From contig JAGAMG010000044.1 of assembly GCA_017624835.1 (NCBI GenBank), forward strand, positions 62,001 through 126,000: a DNA stretch of 64,000 nt, written 5' to 3'. This DNA comes from Lachnospiraceae bacterium. GTDB lineage: Bacteria > Bacillota > Clostridia > Lachnospirales > Lachnospiraceae. The position numbers were made by a program, and so were the translations under genes. The notes beneath the pieces were generated by a model. The model had not been told where the DNA came from. It worked only from the letters and a program-made list of their open reading frames with translations, and did no database searches. Positions within the stretch are counted from its first letter, which is position 1; each line of letters begins with the position of its first letter. Shown here piece after piece: positions 25,731 to 34,314 of the stretch.

Positions 25731-27031
25731 TGAGCATGGAAACTCTCGCAATCGTAGTATTGCTTGGCAGCTTTATTTTATTAATTTTATTAAGATTTCC
25801 AATTGCTTATGCAGTTGCGTTATCCTCTCTTTTCTGTTTGATGGTTCAGGGTTTACCGCTTACCACCGTTTGTCAACAGATGGTAAAAGGTATCAGCTCC
25901 TTCAGTTTGATGGCGGTTCCGTTCTTTATTACCATGGGTTGTCTCATGGGAACCGGTGGTATTTCGGAAAAGCTGATTGATTTGGCAAATGCCTGTGTAG
26001 GCTGGATGCGTGGTGGCATGGCAATGGTAAACATTGTGGCATCCTATTTCTTTGGTGGAATTTCCGGTTCTGCATCTGCAGATACAGCTTCTTTGGGAAC
26101 TATTTTAATTCCTATGATGGTAGATCAGGGCTATGATGATGATTTTTCTACTGCAGTAACTATTACTTCCTCTTGTGAGGGATTGCTGGTGCCTCCCAGT
26201 CATAATATGGTTATTTATGCTACAGCAGCAGGTGGGTTATCCGTAGGTAGTTTATTCCTGGCAGGATATCTTCCGGGAGCACTTTTGGCAGCTTCTCTTA
26301 TGGTGGGTTCCTATATTATTTCTGTAAAAAGAAATTATCCCAAGGGTGAAAAATTTAGTATTAGAAATCTTTTTAAGCAATTATTAGTTTCCGTATGGGC
26401 ACTTGCGGCAGTTGTAATTGTAGTAATCGGTGTAGTTGCCGGAGTATTCACAGCAACCGAATCTGCAGCAATTGCAGTTGTTTACAGTCTTCTTGTCAGT
26501 GTGTATATTTATAAAGGCCTTGATTGGAAGGGTGTATGGAAGGTTTTGGAACAGTGTATTGATACCTTGTCAATTGTATTAATCTTGATTGCAACATCCA
26601 GTATTTTTGGTTATTGTTTAACCACCTTACATGTACCTGATAAGGCAGCTAATGCGATTATTGGGATGACAAATAATCCTTATGTGCTGGCACTTTTGTT
26701 AAATCTGATTTTATTGGTATTAGGTTGTATCATGGATATGGCACCCATTATTTTGATTGCCACACCTATTTTATTGCCAATTGCCACATCCATCGGTATT
26801 GACCCGATTCAGTTTGGTATTATGATGGTGCTCAACTGTGGTATTGGTCTGTTGACACCGCCTGTAGGAGCGGTTCTCTTTATAGGCTCTGCAGTTGGTA
26901 AGGTTAAGATGGAACGTGTTGTAAAAGCAACCCTTCCCTTCTATCTTTGTATGATTATTGTTCTGTTACTGATTACCTTTGTACCTGCGGTTAGTTTGGG
27001 ACTTCCTTGGTTATCCGGATATGGCGGTTAA
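25730..27031 (+). CDS. dctM: TRAP transporter large permease (DctM)
   Basis: A 433-residue membrane protein with about 12 helices; it carries out Na+-driven transport of the ligand delivered by DctP. Family segments include MGTGGISEKLIDLANACVGW in pieces, GGISGSASADTASLGTI, PPSHNMVIYA, and the C-terminal GIGLLTPPVGAVLFIG. The start is coupled to dctQ by a one-base overlap. Length and topology are typical. Confidence 0.93.
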   Translation: MSMETLAIVVLLGSFILLILLRFPIAYAVALSSLFCLMVQGLPLTTVCQQMVKGISSFSLMAVPFFITMGCLMGTGGISEKLIDLANACVGWMRGGMAMVNIVASYFFGGISGSASADTASLGTILIPMMVDQGYDDDFSTAVTITSSCEGLLVPPSHNMVIYATAAGGLSVGSLFLAGYLPGALLAASLMVGSYIISVKRNYPKGEKFSIRNLFKQLLVSVWALAAVVIVVIGVVAGVFTATESAAIAVVYSLLVSVYIYKGLDWKGVWKVLEQCIDTLSIVLILIATSSIFGYCLTTLHVPDKAANAIIGMTNNPYVLALLLNLILLVLGCIMDMAPIILIATPILLPIATSIGIDPIQFGIMMVLNCGIGLLTPPVGAVLFIGSAVGKVKMERVVKATLPFYLCMIIVLLLITFVPAVSLGLPWLSGYGG

Positions 27032-27068
27032 GGTAACATGTAGATGTTTTGAGTAGAAAGGTGTATCT

Positions 27069-27545
27069 ATGGAATTTCGTTTCGAAGACAAAATCACCGC
27101 ATTTGATGTATGGAAGCTGTCCATGTACCATGTATATCATTCCATGGCAGGGGTATGTAATATAGTATTTGCAGTAGCTATCATTTTGGTTACCATAAGG
27201 CTTTGGAATCCCAGAGAGGCAGTGTTAATGAGCATTTTTCTTTTCTGCTGTGTTTTATTTCCTGTGATTCAGCCATTGGTTATTTATATCAGGGCGGCCG
27301 GACAGGTGGCAGCATTGCCAAAGGATATGGTATATGAGATAAATGCATCAGGAATACATATTATAGCCGGCAATCAAAAATCCCATCTTACCTGGAATCG
27401 GATCCGTGGTGTTATGAAGGAGCATGGGATGGTTATTTTGGCAACAGATGCAGGACGAGGATATATGTTGACGGATAAAACCTTAGGTACATATAAAGAT
27501 TCCTTTTTGGAATTTTTGGAATCAAAATTGGAACATAAAAAATAA
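27069..27545 (+). CDS. YcxB-like membrane protein
   Basis: About 158 residues with two membrane helices near 27-45 and 55-75 and a C-terminal cytoplasmic beta-rich domain (MVYEINASGIHIIAGNQ..., SHLTWNRIRGV) resembling the YcxB-like domain. The function of this family is unknown. It sits between the TRAP permease and the sensor kinase genes on the same strand and may be co-regulated. It is followed by a hairpin at 27554-27578. Confidence 0.65.
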   Translation: MEFRFEDKITAFDVWKLSMYHVYHSMAGVCNIVFAVAIILVTIRLWNPREAVLMSIFLFCCVLFPVIQPLVIYIRAAGQVAALPKDMVYEINASGIHIIAGNQKSHLTWNRIRGVMKEHGMVILATDAGRGYMLTDKTLGTYKDSFLEFLESKLEHKK

Positions 27546-27553
27546 AGTAATGG

Positions 27554-27580
27554 GCTGTGTACTCTTTGGGTACACAGCTT
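27554..27580 (+). terminator. Hairpin after the YcxB-like gene
   Basis: GCTGTGTAC (27554-27562) and GTACACAGC (27570-27578) are exact complements around a 7-nt loop. Only TT follows before a G, so termination may be partial; the kinase gene starts 45 bp later. Confidence 0.6.
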
Positions 27581-27622
27581 TGCGCGTTTTATTTTAGGAA
27601 AAGAAGCAAAAGGAGAAGACCT

Positions 27623-29140
27623 TTGAAGCGGCAGTTGAGACAATTATGGCGAACCATGACCATAAAAGAAAAAATACAGGTATTTACGGGAGCTGTGTTT
27701 GTAACCTGTTTACTATCCGTTATTTTTAATATATGGGTGGTAAAGTTTTCTTTGGTGGATTTCAATCATATTTTGGAACAAAATACAAAATGTGTTAATT
27801 TGGTGCAGGCGTTGGAGGTAGAAAAAAGCTATTTTCAGGATTATGTGCAGCGTCAGGAAATTACCTATGATATTTTGGAAGAGGCTATGTCGAAAACAGA
27901 GAAGACTGTCTATGAACTTCCCTTTGAATATAGTGAAATTGGTGAGTTGCGTTACGCGCAAACCTGGTCCATTCGTAACAGTTATGAGGTTTATACAGAA
28001 AAAAGAGAAGAGTTTTTATCTATTGGTAAAAGGAATCCTAATTATATCAATGATTTATATTCCATTTATGAAATGCAAGACTATATGATAGCCTATGCCA
28101 AGAATCTGATGGCTAATACAATGGAAATCAGCAGTGAGAAATATCAGGAAAAAATCCCCAGTCTGTTAAGTATGCCATGGCTTGTTGTCGTATTAGGCTG
28201 TGTATTAATTGGTGTAGTTATGAATCTGGCAAAAATGATGAATAAATCCATTATAGTGCCGGTAATGAAGCTGGTTAAGGCGTCAAAACAGATTGCAGAT
28301 AACAATTTCTATGTGGAGGATGTAGAGGTTGAGAATAAGGATGAGCTGGGAGAACTGGTGCGTGCCTTTAATAAAATGAAATATGCTACAGGGGAATATA
28401 TCAGCGCATTGGAGGAAAAGAGAAAAACGCTGGATTTATTACATGCAGAGGAATTGGAAAAGCTTGAAATAGAAGGGCAGCTGGAGTCCATCAGGTTTGA
28501 TTTGTTAAAGAGCCAGGTGAATCCTCATTTTTTGTTTAATACCCTGAACGTTATCAGAGGAATGGCGAATTTGGAGGATGCCCCAACGACTGAAAAAATG
28601 ATTAAGGCGTTAAGCTCTCTGTTTCGGTATAATTTGAAAACGGACGATATTGTAGTACCGCTTTTTCGGGAATTGAAGGTGGTGGAGGATTACATGTATT
28701 TACAGCAAATGCGTTTTGGAGAGAGAATTTCCTATGATATTGTCTGTAAAGCAGATAAGGAACGAAGTCTGGTTCCGGCATTTACTTTTCAACCATTGGT
28801 AGAAAATGCGATTATTCATGGTTTGTCTCCTAAGGAAGAAGGGGGAAAGGTAAGAGTGCGCATTTTAATGCAGGGGGATAAACTAAATATATATATTGGA
28901 GATACCGGAGTTGGAATGACAGAGAATGAGTTGTTGGAATTGAAAGAAAAATTACAACAAAATCAATCCCAGGGGACGAGCCATAGGGGAATTGGTTTGG
29001 GTAATATTTATAATAGAGTAAATTCCATGTATGAAGGTGGTTATGTGGATATTTACAGTAAGTCTAAAATTGGAACGGTAATCAAAGTAGTAATTCCGCA
29101 GAAAAATGAGGAAAGATATGTATCGAATAATAGTCGCTGA
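27623..29140 (+). CDS. YesM-type sensor histidine kinase (TRAP-linked), TTG start
   Basis: About 505 residues. The first membrane helix lies near 18-38, a short extracytoplasmic region of about 145 residues predicted to be mostly helical, the second helix near 186-206, HAMP, then NPHFLFNTLN (His302), N-box QPLVENAIIHG and G1 box DTGVGM. The start is TTG at 27623 with AGGAG 7 bp upstream; the longer ATG-started frame at 27557 begins inside the preceding hairpin and lacks a ribosome site, and the internal ATG at 27656 also lacks one. A helical sensor with no ligand-binding fold suggests indirect sensing, possibly through the DctP-like protein encoded at 29937. Confidence 0.88.
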   Translation: MKRQLRQLWRTMTIKEKIQVFTGAVFVTCLLSVIFNIWVVKFSLVDFNHILEQNTKCVNLVQALEVEKSYFQDYVQRQEITYDILEEAMSKTEKTVYELPFEYSEIGELRYAQTWSIRNSYEVYTEKREEFLSIGKRNPNYINDLYSIYEMQDYMIAYAKNLMANTMEISSEKYQEKIPSLLSMPWLVVVLGCVLIGVVMNLAKMMNKSIIVPVMKLVKASKQIADNNFYVEDVEVENKDELGELVRAFNKMKYATGEYISALEEKRKTLDLLHAEELEKLEIEGQLESIRFDLLKSQVNPHFLFNTLNVIRGMANLEDAPTTEKMIKALSSLFRYNLKTDDIVVPLFRELKVVEDYMYLQQMRFGERISYDIVCKADKERSLVPAFTFQPLVENAIIHGLSPKEEGGKVRVRILMQGDKLNIYIGDTGVGMTENELLELKEKLQQNQSQGTSHRGIGLGNIYNRVNSMYEGGYVDIYSKSKIGTVIKVVIPQKNEERYVSNNSR

Positions 29141-29927
29141 TGATGAACCTATCGAAAGAATGGTAGTAGAGAAAATTATAAAGAAATATTTCCCCGGGCA
29201 ATTGGAAATTGTCTTAGGAGTTAATGGAAGAGAAGTTATGGAGCTGTTTGAAGAAGAGCAGACCCATATTGCCTTGTTGGATATTGAAATGCCCGGTATC
29301 AATGGATTAGAGGCTGCTAATAGGATTCGTGAGAAAAGTAAGGATTGCAGCATTATATTTTTAACAGCCTTTGATGAATTTAGCTATGCTAAAAAGGCGA
29401 TTGCGGTGAAAGCACTGGATTATCTTTTAAAGCCGGTGGCAGAGGAAGAATTGGTAGCAGTATTGGAGGAGGCAATTCGGATTCAGGAAGCAATGCAACA
29501 GGAGAAAACTAAAGATACGCCTGCAGTAAATAATGAAATTTTGCAGCCGGACGTTCACATTCAAGAGAATGGAAATGAAAATTTACGAATGAATGCAGTG
29601 ACAGAAAGTATTCGTTTGTACATAGAGAATCATTACATGGAAGATATCGCTTTGCAGGATGTGGCGGCAGCCATGAATTATTCGGATGCTTATTTTTGTA
29701 AATTGTTTAAGCAGTGCTTTGACAAAAGCTTTGTTTCTTATCTTACATGGTTTCGTGTGGAAAAGGCAAAGGAGCTTTTGGCAGATGTTTTGGTAAATGT
29801 AAAAGAGATTAGTATTAATGTCGGCTATCGGGATTCTAATTATTTTACCAAGGTATTTAAGCGTTTGGTTGGAGTGACGCCAAGTGAGTATCGCTTACAG
29901 GTGTTGCAAAAGGATGAAAATATATGA
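29118..29927 (+). CDS. Response regulator with AraC HTH (TRAP-linked)
   Basis: About 269 residues: receiver domain with Asp55 in ALLDIEMPG and Lys in YLLKPVAEE, a short linker, and an AraC HTH at about 165-265 with YSDAYFCKLFKQCF and YRDSNYFTKVFKRL then TPSEYR. The start at 29118 (MYRIIVADDE) matches the family N-terminus and has AGGA just upstream. An in-frame ATG 12 bp earlier is the alternative. It overlaps the kinase gene by 23 bp. It probably activates the TRAP operon through the phased repeats at 23891-23959. Confidence 0.9.
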   Translation: MYRIIVADDEPIERMVVEKIIKKYFPGQLEIVLGVNGREVMELFEEEQTHIALLDIEMPGINGLEAANRIREKSKDCSIIFLTAFDEFSYAKKAIAVKALDYLLKPVAEEELVAVLEEAIRIQEAMQQEKTKDTPAVNNEILQPDVHIQENGNENLRMNAVTESIRLYIENHYMEDIALQDVAAAMNYSDAYFCKLFKQCFDKSFVSYLTWFRVEKAKELLADVLVNVKEISINVGYRDSNYFTKVFKRLVGVTPSEYRLQVLQKDENI

Positions 29928-29936
29928 GGATAATTC

Positions 29937-30956
29937 ATGAATAAAAAGGGAAAATTTTTGTTGTCGCTTATGGTGCTTGTAGCAGTGGCAGTAGTTTTAA
30001 TGATAAAATTAATTTGGGTACCTGTGGAAATAGAACCGGAGTATGTGTTCTTTTATGCAGAAAACCAGACGGAGGATTATCCCACAACCTTAGGAGCTAA
30101 GCGATTTGCAGAGTTGGTAGAGGAAAAGACCGAGGGCAGAATCCGTATTATAGTGCAGGCAGAGGGAGAAATGGGAGCAGAAAAAGAGGTAATACAGCAG
30201 CTTCAATTTGGTGGAATTGATTTTGCCAGAGTATCCCTGTCCCAATTGTCAGAATTTGCTCCCAAGGTAAATGTTTTGCAAATGCCATATCTATATGAAA
30301 GTTCGGAGCATATGTGGAAGGTACTGGATGGAGAAATTGGAGACAGCCTTTTAGCAGATGTAAATGGTATTGAATTGGTTGGACTTTCGTGGTATGATGC
30401 AGGGGCTCGAAATTTTTATAGCAGGGAAAAGCCTATTACCTGTTTAGAAGATATGCAGGGGATGCGAATACGTGTACAGGAGTCCGAGGTAATGGCGGAT
30501 ATGATAGAAAGCTTAGGGGCGACTGCATTGCCCATTACCTATTTGGAGGTATATTCCAGCTTGGAGCGAGGTGTCTGTGATGGTGCGGAGAATAACTGGC
30601 CCTCTTATGAAGCAATGCGTCATTATGAAGTGGCAAAATATTATTCCGTGGATGAGCACAATCGTGTGCCGGAAATGCAGATTTGTTCGATGCATACCTG
30701 GGAAAAATTGTCTCCAAAAGACCAAAGGATTATCAAGGAGTGTGCGGTGGAATCTGCTTTCTATCAGAGAGAGTTATGGGCGCAGCGAGAGGATGCGTCC
30801 AGGCAAAAGGCATTGGAAAACGGTGTAATAGAAGTAGTGCTGCCACCGGAGGAAAAACAGCGTTTCCGTCAGGAAATGTCTGAAATATACGAAAAATATT
30901 GCAGCGACTATATGGACATTATTGAACAAATCATTGCTGCAGGAGAAATGAGGTAA
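29937..30956 (+). CDS. Membrane-anchored DctP-family binding protein, probable co-sensor
   Basis: A second DctP-fold protein of 339 residues. Instead of a lipobox it has an uncleaved-looking N-terminal helix (FLLSLMVLVAVAVVLMIKLI, about 8-27). The core shows family segments GAKRFAELVEEKTEGRI, EDMQGMRIRVQESEVM and SLERGVCDGAENNWPSY; the carboxylate-pairing Arg region is kept. It has no permease partner of its own and lies 9 bp after the regulator gene. In Bacillus, DctB is a binding protein working with the DctS/DctR kinase pair, so a co-sensor role for the adjacent kinase is a reasonable inference. It could also be a spare transport subunit. Confidence 0.82.
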   Translation: MNKKGKFLLSLMVLVAVAVVLMIKLIWVPVEIEPEYVFFYAENQTEDYPTTLGAKRFAELVEEKTEGRIRIIVQAEGEMGAEKEVIQQLQFGGIDFARVSLSQLSEFAPKVNVLQMPYLYESSEHMWKVLDGEIGDSLLADVNGIELVGLSWYDAGARNFYSREKPITCLEDMQGMRIRVQESEVMADMIESLGATALPITYLEVYSSLERGVCDGAENNWPSYEAMRHYEVAKYYSVDEHNRVPEMQICSMHTWEKLSPKDQRIIKECAVESAFYQRELWAQREDASRQKALENGVIEVVLPPEEKQRFRQEMSEIYEKYCSDYMDIIEQIIAAGEMR

Positions 30957-30962
30957 TTTACA

Positions 30963-32138
30963 ATGGAACTATGGAAAAATAAAACAACCAGAAAACAAAT
31001 GACAAGCAGTTATATCGTCTTTTTAATCAATGGTATGCTGGCATTGTCCATTGGCTCTCTTTTGCCTTTCATTCGTGATGCGAGAGGGTTGGAGTACGCC
31101 TTTTGTGGTATGCTGGTAAGTCTTCATTCAGTAGGAAATTTCCTGTCCAGCTTTTTTGCGGGAACCTTGGCTGTTACATTGGGACGTAAAAAAAGCATTT
31201 TACTATTTAATGCCTTTTTTGCAATTGCTTATCTGCTGATTGTTTTGGGTGGAAATAATGTATGTCTGGTGCTGGCATTTTTGATGACGGGTCTGGCAAG
31301 AGGTGCTACCAGTAATTTCTGTAATGCCACCATTAACAGTTTGGCTCCCGGAAAGGTAGCTGTGGTAAATGGTTTGCATGCCATGTTTTCCGTAGGTGCA
31401 TTCCTGTTTCCGATTTTGCTCACATTGCTTACCGCAGCCAATGTAGATAATTGGATTTATATGGGCGTATTTATGTTGGTTATGGGTATCTTAAGCTGGC
31501 TTTTGTATGCCACCATGCCTGTGGATGAAAGCATTGTAAAAAAGAAGGAGGGGGATCAGGGAACCTATGCGTTCTTTAAGGAGCCCATGTTTATTCTCTG
31601 TACTGCAAGTCTTTTCTTTTATCTTTGTGTGGAGCAGGGTGTTATCGGATGGATGGTTACTTATTTCAAGGATACAGGGCTGATTTCAGAAAGCTTATCT
31701 CAGATTACGGCAAGTGTACTGTGGATTATGATTTTGGCAGGTCGTCTGACCACAGCGGCACTTTCCGGTAAGGTAAAGAAGGGAACCCTGCTTAGAATCA
31801 TGGGTGTGGGATTGGTATTGTTCTTCATTGTGCTGATGACTACCAAGACTACCTTCTGGATTGTAGTTGGTATTATGGGCTTTGGTTATAGTATGGCAGG
31901 TATTTATCCCACCGTGGTATCCTTTGCCGGGCATATCAACCAGAAATACCCCATGTGTTGGAGCTTTATGCTGACCATGGCAAGTATGGGCTCCATTCTG
32001 ATGCCCTCCATTATTGGAAAAATTGCTGAGGTAGCAGGCATCTTTTACGGAATGAGTTCCATTGTAGCAGTGGTTATCATCGATATGGTACTTATCCTAT
32101 GTTTAACGGGATATATGCGTAAAAATGGATTGGAATAG
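30963..32138 (+). CDS. MFS transporter, sugar permease-like
   Basis: A 391-residue major facilitator protein with 12 predicted helices. The loop 2-3 motif reads FFAGTLAVTLGRKKSI, and two six-helix halves flank a short charged loop (VDESIVKKKEGDQG, about 180-195). The start is 6 bp after the preceding stop, with GAGGT overlapping that stop. It ends the TRAP/sensor gene string. It may import or export the same compound or a breakdown product; the substrate is not deducible. Confidence 0.85.
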   Translation: MELWKNKTTRKQMTSSYIVFLINGMLALSIGSLLPFIRDARGLEYAFCGMLVSLHSVGNFLSSFFAGTLAVTLGRKKSILLFNAFFAIAYLLIVLGGNNVCLVLAFLMTGLARGATSNFCNATINSLAPGKVAVVNGLHAMFSVGAFLFPILLTLLTAANVDNWIYMGVFMLVMGILSWLLYATMPVDESIVKKKEGDQGTYAFFKEPMFILCTASLFFYLCVEQGVIGWMVTYFKDTGLISESLSQITASVLWIMILAGRLTTAALSGKVKKGTLLRIMGVGLVLFFIVLMTTKTTFWIVVGIMGFGYSMAGIYPTVVSFAGHINQKYPMCWSFMLTMASMGSILMPSIIGKIAEVAGIFYGMSSIVAVVIIDMVLILCLTGYMRKNGLE

Positions 32139-32168
32139 AGAAATTTGCAGAACTTGAAGAAAAATGGA

Positions 32169-32205
32169 TGACAAATTGTCAATTTCGATACATAATAAGT
32201 ATTAG
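32169..32205 (+). promoter_or_regulatory. Palindrome and promoter upstream of the cupin gene
   Basis: TGACAAATTGTCA (32169-32181) is a perfect 13-bp palindrome. It overlaps a -35-like TTGTCA (32176-32181), followed 18 bp later by TATTAG (32200-32205). A repressor dimer bound here would cover the -35; GntR-type repressors of sugar-acid genes use sites of this style (inference). Confidence 0.4.
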
Positions 32206-32246
32206 TAGAAATAGTAATCGGAATCGTGGAAAGGATGGGAAGACTT

Positions 32247-32588
32247 ATGAAGGATTGGAAAGATAAAGTATGGAATTATAATGCAGATATTGAAGGAGAA
32301 AACTGTGCCCCCGGTGTATGCCGTAAGGTGCTGTCCTTTACGGATGAGTTGATGTGTGTGGAAAACCATTTTGAAAAAGGGGCGGTAGGTGCCCTTCATC
32401 ATCATCCCCATACCCAGATTACCTATGTGGTATCCGGGCAGTTCGAGTTTGAAATTGATGGGGTAAAGAAAATTGTAAATCCCGGTGATACCATGTTAAA
32501 GAAGGATTCTGTGGAGCATGGCTGTGTATGCCTGGAGGCAGGTATCCTTTTAGACATCTTTTCCCCTATGCGTGAGGATTTTGTGTAA
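32247..32588 (+). CDS. Cupin-domain protein, KdgF-like candidate
   Basis: About 113 residues forming one cupin. The metal motif is HHHPHTQITYVVSG, with a second conserved part NPGDTMLKKDSVEHG. The pattern of His, His, Gln and a later His matches KdgF-type cupins, which open the ring of 4,5-unsaturated uronates released by GH88-type enzymes or lyases. That is a good functional match to this region, but many small cupins share the motif. The ATG at 32247 is preferred over an in-frame GTG at 32226. It follows a palindromic promoter and precedes mecA by 28 bp. Confidence 0.65.
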   Translation: MKDWKDKVWNYNADIEGENCAPGVCRKVLSFTDELMCVENHFEKGAVGALHHHPHTQITYVVSGQFEFEIDGVKKIVNPGDTMLKKDSVEHGCVCLEAGILLDIFSPMREDFV

Positions 32589-32615
32589 AGCATTTAGGAA
32601 AGAAGCGGTAGTTTT

Positions 32616-33317
32616 ATGAAGATAGAGAGAGTGGATGACAAAACCGTAAAGTGCTTTTTGTCATTGGAAGAATTAGAAGAATATCAGATTGATTATAAGG
32701 ATTTCATTATGCGCAGCGAGAAGGCAAAAGAGGTTGTGCAGGAGATTATCCAGCAGGCAGAGGAAGAGGTAGGTTATAAGCCCCCTAAATTTGCCTTTGA
32801 CTTGCAAATTATGATGGTGCCTGATCAGGGAATGGTGTTGACGTTTTCGGAAAAGGAATTGCCTGAATTGGAAAACCCGGAAACCCTGACCAAATGTCTT
32901 ACAGAAATGAAAAAGATTCTGGAGGAGGCAAAGGAACGGGTAGGAGAAGCAAAGAATAAATTTGCAGAGAATGCGGATAAGCTGGCAAAGAAAAAGGACG
33001 GAAAGGAAGCTTCACAAAAGATAATATTGCCTGAAAATACGCTTGTGGAGTTTGCAAGCATCGGTAAGGCAATGGAGTATGCTTCCGCGGTTCCTAAGAA
33101 TTTGCGGGTGGCAAGTATGCTGTATACCATGAACGACAGCTATTATATTTACATAAGCAGAAATAAAGCTTCTTTGGATCGATACACCAGAGCTTGTATA
33201 CAGTCCTTAGAGTTTGGAAGACTTTTTGCAGCCTCCGATGAGCAGCTTCACTTTATGCAGGAGCATGGAGAATGTCTGATTGAGCAGGGAGCATTAAAGA
33301 AGCTGTCCCTTAATTAA
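32616..33317 (+). CDS. mecA: Adaptor protein MecA
   Basis: A 233-residue ClpC adaptor, which delivers proteins to ClpCP for degradation. The N-terminal substrate-binding domain starts MKIERVDDKTVKCFLS with a DFIMRSEKAKEVVQEI helix. A charged linker (about 90-140) follows, and the C-terminal ClpC-binding domain has FASIGKAMEYASAVP, YYIYISRNK and FGRLFAAS. Length is typical. Its TAA stop lies in the palindrome shared with the convergent pseudouridine synthase gene. Confidence 0.92.
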   Translation: MKIERVDDKTVKCFLSLEELEEYQIDYKDFIMRSEKAKEVVQEIIQQAEEEVGYKPPKFAFDLQIMMVPDQGMVLTFSEKELPELENPETLTKCLTEMKKILEEAKERVGEAKNKFAENADKLAKKKDGKEASQKIILPENTLVEFASIGKAMEYASAVPKNLRVASMLYTMNDSYYIYISRNKASLDRYTRACIQSLEFGRLFAASDEQLHFMQEHGECLIEQGALKKLSLN

Positions 33318-33321
33318 GGGA
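33306..33321. terminator. Palindrome containing both stop codons of mecA and the convergent RluA-type gene
   Basis: TCCCTTAATTAAGGGA is a perfect 16-bp palindrome. Read in either direction it encodes the last codons (Leu-Asn) and the TAA of each gene, so the genes overlap by 8 bp and both proteins end SLN. There is no loop or T-run, so terminator activity is uncertain. Confidence 0.55.
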
Positions 33322-34212
33322 TATCAGCCTTACCATGTCCTGCGGCAGGGGTGCGGTAAATTCCATGGGGCTACCGGTAATGGGGTGTGTAAAGGTAAGA
33401 CGATAGGAGTGTAATGCCTGTCTGCTTATAAATTCTGTATCCGGATTGTAGAGGTAATCACCAACCAGGGGATATCCCATATATTTCATATGTACACGGA
33501 TTTGATGGGTACGGCCTGTTTCCAACAAAAGAGAGACAAGGCTGTGCCCATTTTCGGATTTTAAAACCCGGTAGTGGGTAATAGCATCCTCTCCTTTTGA
33601 GAAGTTTACCTCTCGTTCTAAAACAGAACCCTCTTTCCGGGCAATGGGAGCCCGGATAATACCTTGGACAGGATTGGGGATTCCCCGTACAATTGCCAGA
33701 TATTCTCGGGTAATTGCTTTGGTTTGTTTATCGGCAACCATGGTAGAAAGGATGCCTGCACTGACCATGTGCTTGGCAATCAGGGTTAAGCCTGAGGTAT
33801 CCCTGTCCAATCTGTTGATACAGCGAAAAATAAAGGGTTTTTCCTGCTGGGTAAAATAATATGCCAAAGCATTGCCTAAGGAATTTTCGTAATTATTCAT
33901 GGAAGGGTGAATGGGCATGTCAGCAGGTTTATTGATTACCATCAGGTCCTCATCCTCATAGATAATGTCAAGAGGCAGCTTTACCGGAGGAATTTTTTCA
34001 GAGGAAGCAGTTTCTGTAATATGGATAGTCAGGATGTCTCCCGATTGCAGAAGATGATTCATATAAACCCATTTTTGATTGACAAGCACGCTTTCCGGCA
34101 TTTTTTTTAATTCAATCAGGTTTTGGGAGGAATAGCCCTTGCTTTTTAAGTAGCGGCTGACAGGACAACCATGATATTCTGATTCAATAGTATAAGTTAA
34201 TGTACGATTCAT
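33310..34212 (-). CDS. RluA/RluD-family pseudouridine synthase
   Basis: About 300 residues. An N-terminal S4-like RNA-binding region (about 15-75) is followed by the RluA catalytic domain with INRLDRDTSGLTLIAKH, whose Asp in RLDRDTSG is the catalytic residue, and later LLETGRTHQIRVHMKYMG in the usual place. It converts specific uridines in rRNA or tRNA to pseudouridine; the exact target is not predictable. The start at 34212 has GGAGGA 8 bp upstream; a longer in-frame ATG at 34248 does not fit. It is convergent with mecA. Confidence 0.9.
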   Translation of the reverse strand: MNRTLTYTIESEYHGCPVSRYLKSKGYSSQNLIELKKMPESVLVNQKWVYMNHLLQSGDILTIHITETASSEKIPPVKLPLDIIYEDEDLMVINKPADMPIHPSMNNYENSLGNALAYYFTQQEKPFIFRCINRLDRDTSGLTLIAKHMVSAGILSTMVADKQTKAITREYLAIVRGIPNPVQGIIRAPIARKEGSVLEREVNFSKGEDAITHYRVLKSENGHSLVSLLLETGRTHQIRVHMKYMGYPLVGDYLYNPDTEFISRQALHSYRLTFTHPITGSPMEFTAPLPQDMVRLISLN

Positions 34213-34314
34213 GGAAATGTCCTCCGGATTCTTGGGTTTTGATAGCATATAATGATTATAAAAAAACTAAGAACGGAAAGCAAGAAAATGAAAGAGTAAA
34301 AAGGAATTTTGTGT

